From positions 1 to 64,000 of the forward strand of contig JAHLKC010000178.1 in the NCBI GenBank assembly GCA_025449115.1: DNA of 64,000 nucleotides. Reading direction: 5' to 3'. This document shows positions 60,001 through 64,000 of the stretch, piece by piece. The notes below the pieces were generated by a model, which worked only from the letters and a program-made list of their open reading frames with translations, ran no database searches and had not been told where the DNA came from. The first letter of the stretch is position 1. The number at the start of each line of letters is the position of its first letter. The DNA is from Chytridium lagenaria. Its lineage: Eukaryota; Chytridiomycota; Chytridiomycetes; Chytridiales; Chytridiaceae. The position numbers were made by a program, and so were the translations under genes.

Positions 60001-61896
60001 AATATTTTTAGACAAAGAAGGAAAACGGAAATTGCGAACCTGATGGAAATCGTCCATTATAACCACTCCGATCAAAGAAACTTGAGAAGTCAGGTATCGT
60101 TCTTAGGTCGCGTTTAAGCACATAGCTCAGAGCAGGTCGCGTCGGAAGCTTTGAAAAAGCCAAAAGCAAATCCCAGTATCGTAACATTTTCTTCGCATAT
60201 GCTTCTGTATAGTTTTCCTTGCAGATTCCGCTAATTTGCGTTGGCCCCAAACCCTTCTCACACCCTTGACATAGCAGCGCCAGAATATCGTTATCAACTC
60301 CTATCTTTTCGTCAATAGAGCAGGGAAAGCTTCTTGAATCGCTCGAGGTAAGGTTCGAATAGCGGAAGGTTGCGTTCCGAGGAAGCAAGAGGCTGTTTTT
60401 TGGTTTGGGTTTTTTGGGCACTTGTGACATTGTAGCTGGAATTCAATATAAATATATTTTATTAGATAACATAAAGGAGGAAGTGAAAGTCTTTGAAAGG
60501 AAACACTTACTGGCATGTGAATATATAGTAGCAGCCGTCTGTCAAGCTGTAAACTTTTCTGAACGAGCGCTTTGGCCGACGACGCTTCACATTTTCCGAG
60601 CTCTGACAATACTGGCACGAGAATCTGCGGTTTAATTTAATTATGTGTTTTGTTATTATGTTCGAAAAAAAAAAGACTTACTGAAACGGTGCAAAAGATA
60701 TGTCGGGGAACCACAAAAAAACGCGGGGTAGGTAAAATACGCTGGGATCTGGCTTAAACCCCTTTTTGAGCGAATTGTTTAGGTCTGCACAGGATCCGGT
60801 GGGTCTACCCAAAGCTTTCCGTCCAAAAGTGCCTTATAAAGGCTCGAGACATTCTGCTTTTTTTCGATATGTCGTCCATAAGCCTCGTATAAAGTCGGTG
60901 AAGGTAGTCATCCACCGGCCCATTTCCATCAACTTTCCGCAGCATCGTCTACATCATCTTCTCTAAAGTTGTTAAGTAAAGAAGTTTTTGAAGATACCCA
61001 CAACTCATTATCGTCAGCAATCTTCGTCATCTTCTCCCTCGCCGCTCTCAAAATCATCCACCGCAAGTCGTTCGTCACTAAATTGCGTTCGCTCATCCAT
61101 CCTATTGCCTCCCCATCGTTTTGTTGTCATTTACTGCTTCCCCACTATTGGCATTTCTCACTCTCCTGGTATTCTCATCGGTCATGACTCCTGCTTCCGC
61201 ATCACTGCCATTCGTGATAGCTCCCCCACCAACACAGTCTTGTTCTAAAAAGGTTCCGTTCGTCATTTCTTCATCATGAATAAAAGAATCTTCATTTGCG
61301 ACCCGTGTTCCTTCTGTGACTTTTCGTTCTTCTTGTGAAGCGGTCCGATCAAGATTCATGCATTCCAGACTTTTTTCATATTACTTTTAAATATAAATAT
61401 TTCTTTAATTACCTTTGAAATGACCCCTCCTCATCAAAGAAAGTCGTTTCCGTCGATTTCGAACAAGCGGAATCTCGTCCTCCTCATCCGTCGGTAAATC
61501 TGGTGGAAGTGTCGGCAATGCGAGACTATTTTTATGATAACAAGATTTTTATGTTAAATGCATGAGCTCACCGTGATGATGTTCCAGCTTTCTGGACAGG
61601 TTTGCTTCCTCCTGCAGGTCGTCCAGCGTTTTTTCTGACACCTCCTGCTTTGTGATTGGATGCATTTTTACTTCCTGCCTTCCTCCCTCGCTTTGATGTG
61701 GGGGATCCGATGCTCGCGGCGCCTGGGTGTTCAGAGGAGGCAGTATGGGGATGGAACTTGAACTTGCGCTTGCTGATGCCGTATCGGAACGAGTTGCATT
61801 ATCAGCAACAACAAAGTAGTCCATGATTCGTTGCCTCTTGCGGACCATCCTTCCATTGGTTTCCTCGGTGTAATCCTTTATAGATTCTGACGACAT
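57016..61896 (-). CDS. Zinc-ribbon (DUF6729-like) + DEDDy 3'-5' exonuclease + transposase-like protein
   Basis: ATG 61896 starts MSSESIKDYTEETNGRM and a disordered, acidic N-terminus. Around 60600-60400 a zinc-ribbon-like unit has CQYC and CHKC, then LPRAIQEAFPALLTK, GVDNDILALLCQGCEKGLGP and GYNGRFPSGSQFPFSFF, the pattern I know as DUF6729. A WRN-like exonuclease follows: motif I DLVVGFDTEWN (59450), motif II LLLDGAQS..DAKNLLDDYAIKMGN (59190), motif III KKCYAARDAWASLLVYE (58940). The tail has RTIRGTNAVETYHQKLEMHM (58220), recalling the TNxxExxH block near the end of several transposases, and a CKICGLAKCKGK knuckle near the stop. The length is about 1,200-1,300 residues in several exons. Shifts at AAAA (60313) and C (59160) sit in runs. 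Alone between inverted repeats, it is the likely mobility protein; an exonuclease active in host DNA repair is the alternative. Confidence 0.72.
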
Positions 61897-62072
61897 GATG
61901 GATGGATGGAGATGGAGTGATGGTAGGGCGACGGATGGTAAACAAAAGGAAACAAAGAAACAAAAGTTGTTAATAAACGGTCTGCAAAAGGTTATTGGCT
62001 GTTTTAGATTACTTATAGAAAGAGCGCTCATTGGCTCTTTTACATCATTGGCTGTTTTAAACTATATAGAAT

Positions 62073-62100
62073 CATGGTACGGTATGGCAAGTGGGGGCCC
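62073..62100 (-). repeat. Right terminal inverted repeat
   Basis: The reverse strand reads GGGCCCCCA then CTTGCCATACCGTACCATG, the counterpart of 56503-56526. It is followed on the + strand by T8. Confidence 0.7.
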
Positions 62101-62339
62101 TTTTTTTTGTTGTTTTGTTAACAAATTTGTCACTTTTGACACAGTGACAACGACACCGTGCGAGTAAGTTTAGGTTTCAAAATGTTTTATTAAGATTAGA
62201 ACACCGATAACATGAGGGTTCTCCCTCTTAATCAAAAGGCTTTATGAGAATACAAAGTTGCATAAAAATTACGATAAAGGGAAAAGTAACAAGGCTGTAT
62301 ACGCTAGTAATTGAGATTCCGTCATTTGGCTGTGTGAGA
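62101..62339. other. Spacer between transposon and satellite
   Basis: No gene is seen. It contains a small inverted repeat around GTCACTTTTGACACAGTGAC (62129-62148). Confidence 0.5.
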
Positions 62340-64000
62340 TGTGCTTATGCATATCAAGTTGAAGCTTTGTGTGGTTGCGTGTGGTTGCAACTTTGTGTGG
62401 TTGCAACAGAGGGTTCCTACCCCTAGCCCAAGGGCGGATGCACTGCAACTTGAAGTTACAACTGTGTGTGATCGCGTATGGTTGCAACCCTGTGCTATAG
62501 TAACGCAACTTCAAGTTGCAACTAATCTGTGTGTGGTACAATGCAATTTAAAGTTGCAACTGTGTGTGTTTCTGTGTGGTTGCAACTGTGTGTGGTTGCA
62601 ATAGACACAGCATTTGTGTGTAACCGTTTTCATTGTATATTGCAGATATGCACCGCTGTGTGGTTGCGCAAGTATGGGTTGCAACACAACTTGAAACTAG
62701 TTGCAGCTGAGTGTGGTTGCGTGTGTGGTTGCAACCAAGTTGCATATCAGCATGTGTGCGTATGGTTGCAACACGCATATCATCTGTGTGTGGTTGCAAT
62801 GTAAATTGCAGTTGCAACTCTGTGTGGTTGCGTATGTGGTTGCAACGCAACTTGAAGTTGCAACTGAGTGTGCACAGTTGCGTGATCTGTGTGTAATTGC
62901 AATGATATTGCAGTTGCAACTGTGTGTTGTTGCGTAAGTGGTTGCAACGCAACCTGAACTTGCAACTGTGTGAGGTTGCGTGTGGTTGCAACTGTGTGTG
63001 TTTTTCTGACTGGTTGCAACTGTCTGGGGTTGCAACAGACACATCATTTGCGTGTGGTTGCAACCAAGTTGCATATCAGCATGTGTGCGTATGGTTGCAA
63101 CTGTCTATGGTTGCAAACACACATATCATCTGTGTGTGGTTGCAATGTATATTGCAGTTGCAACTTTGTGTTGTTGCGTAAGTGGTTGCAACGCAACCTG
63201 AACTTGCAACTGTGTGAGGTTGCGTGTGGTTGCAACTGTGTGTGTGTTTGTGACTGGTTGCAAGTGTCTGTGGTTGCAACAGATATATCATTTGCGTGCG
63301 GTTGCAACCAAGTTGCATATCAGCGTGTGTGCGTATGGTTGCAACTGTCTATGGTTGCAACACGCATATCATCTGTGTGTGGTTGCAATGTAAATTGCAG
63401 TTGCAACTCTGTGTGGTTGCGTAAGTGGTTGCAACGCAACTTGAAGTTGCAACTGGTGTGCACAGTTGCGTGATCTGTGTGTAATTGCAATGTATATTGC
63501 AGTTGCAAATGTGTGTTGTTGCGTAAGTGGTTGCAACGCAACCTGAACTTGCAACTGTGTGAGGTTGCGTGTGGTTGCAACTGTGTGTGTTTTTCTGACT
63601 GGTTGCAACTGTCTGGGGTTGCAACAGACACATCATTTGCGTGTGGTTGCAACCAAGTTGCATATCAGCATGTGTGCGTATGGTTGCAACTGTCTATGGT
63701 TGCAAACACACATATCATCTGTGTGTGCTTGCAATGTATATTGCAGTTGCAACTGTGTGTTGTTGCGTAAGTGGTTGCAACGCAACCTGAACTTGCAACT
63801 GTGTGAGGTTGCGTGTGGTTGCAACTGTGTGTGTGTTTGTGACTGGTTGCAAGTGTCTGTGGTTGCACAGACATATCATTTGCGTGCGGTTGCAATCAAG
63901 TTGCATATCAGCGTGTGTGCGTATGGTTGCAACTGTCTATGGTTGCAACACGCATATCATCTGTGTGTGGTTGCAATGTAAATTGCAGTTGCAACTCTGT
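62340..64000. repeat. Higher-order satellite array (589-bp period) rich in GTTGCAAC
   Basis: From about 62340 to the window end the sequence is built from 15-40 base units of the form GTTGCAAC plus TGTGTGTG-like linkers. GTTGCAAC is its own reverse complement. The block GCAACCTGAACTTGCAACTG starts at 62949, 63193, 63538 and 63782, so 62949 pairs with 63538 and 63193 with 63782, both 589 bases apart. A shorter unit with GTGCACAGTTGCGTGATC recurs at the same 589-base spacing (62870 and 63459). Thus one higher-order repeat has two about 244-base units plus one about 101-base unit. Left-edge copies (62340-62700) are more diverged, as at satellite borders. Cys/Val/Leu-rich or Gln/His-rich frames on both strands are by-products, not genes. 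The array runs off the window. Confidence 0.88.

Larger units (their letters stand above)
56503..62100. mobile_element. TIR-bounded DNA element with a single exonuclease/transposase-like gene
   Basis: The left end (56503-56526) reads GGCCCC then CTTACCATACCGTACCACG. The right end (62073-62100), on the reverse strand, reads GGGCCCCCA then CTTGCCATACCGTACCATG. The shared inverted core is CTTRCCATACCGTACCAYG. Outside the left end is T7 and outside the right end T8, compatible with a 7-8 base target duplication in a T run, though a homopolymer cannot prove it. Between the ends lies one gene (57016-61896, minus) filling most of the 5.6 kb. This is the expected form of an autonomous DNA transposon, with that gene as candidate transposase. 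Confidence 0.7.

Noticed and set aside
62529..63981. Long Cys/Val/Leu-rich and Gln/His-rich open frames on both strands
   Set aside because: They follow the satellite units in every frame, lack introns or start context, and change with each repeat; they are by-products of the array.
62900..64000. CRISPR-like array (short repeats with spacers)
   Set aside because: Spacers are themselves repeated with a 589-base period, repeats are degenerate palindromes, and the genome is eukaryotic.

Overview
The window is eukaryotic and almost certainly fungal. Genes have many short GT-AG introns, AT-rich spacers with long T and A runs, TATA boxes shortly upstream of the ATG, Kex2-type RR sites in secreted proteins, and typical fungal families (S8 subtilases with a PA insert, Vps62-like proteins, an oxysterol-binding protein, a PQ-loop protein, a probable STE3-like receptor). 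I cannot fix the phylum from the sequence alone.

Layout. 0-18.8 kb is mixed housekeeping and membrane genes: an N-terminal fragment of an unknown protein (-), a low-complexity tail-anchored protein (+), a PQ-loop membrane protein (-), an EF-hand signal-anchor protein (-), a seven-helix receptor-like protein with a long tail (+), an oxysterol-binding protein (+), two small DNA transposon relics (15.2-17.0 kb), and two small single-span membrane proteins (+). 20.6-26.7 kb holds a tandem pair of secreted Vps62-like genes (+) and a third small single-span membrane gene (-). 29.3-52.3 kb is a five-copy subtilase cluster: copies 1-3 on +, of which copy 2 is a deleted pseudogene, then two copies of a second subfamily on -. 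52-56.5 kb is gene-poor. 56.5-62.1 kb is a TIR-bounded element with one large gene encoding a zinc-ribbon (DUF6729-like), a DEDDy 3'-5' exonuclease and a transposase-like C-terminal region. From about 62.34 kb to the end there is a higher-order satellite (period 589 bp) built around the palindromic octamer GTTGCAAC.

The secreted genes (Vps62-like, subtilases) and one of the small membrane genes share TATA boxes 55-120 bp before the ATG, which suggests a strongly regulated secretome locus that grew by tandem duplication.

Reading caution: in nearly every gene, strongly conserved protein sequence continues across frames at points where a homopolymer is one base short (occasionally one long). 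I therefore give gene spans across these frameshifts and treat most of them as probable consensus errors, except where larger deletions or stops are visible. Splice sites are read by eye and approximate unless stated.
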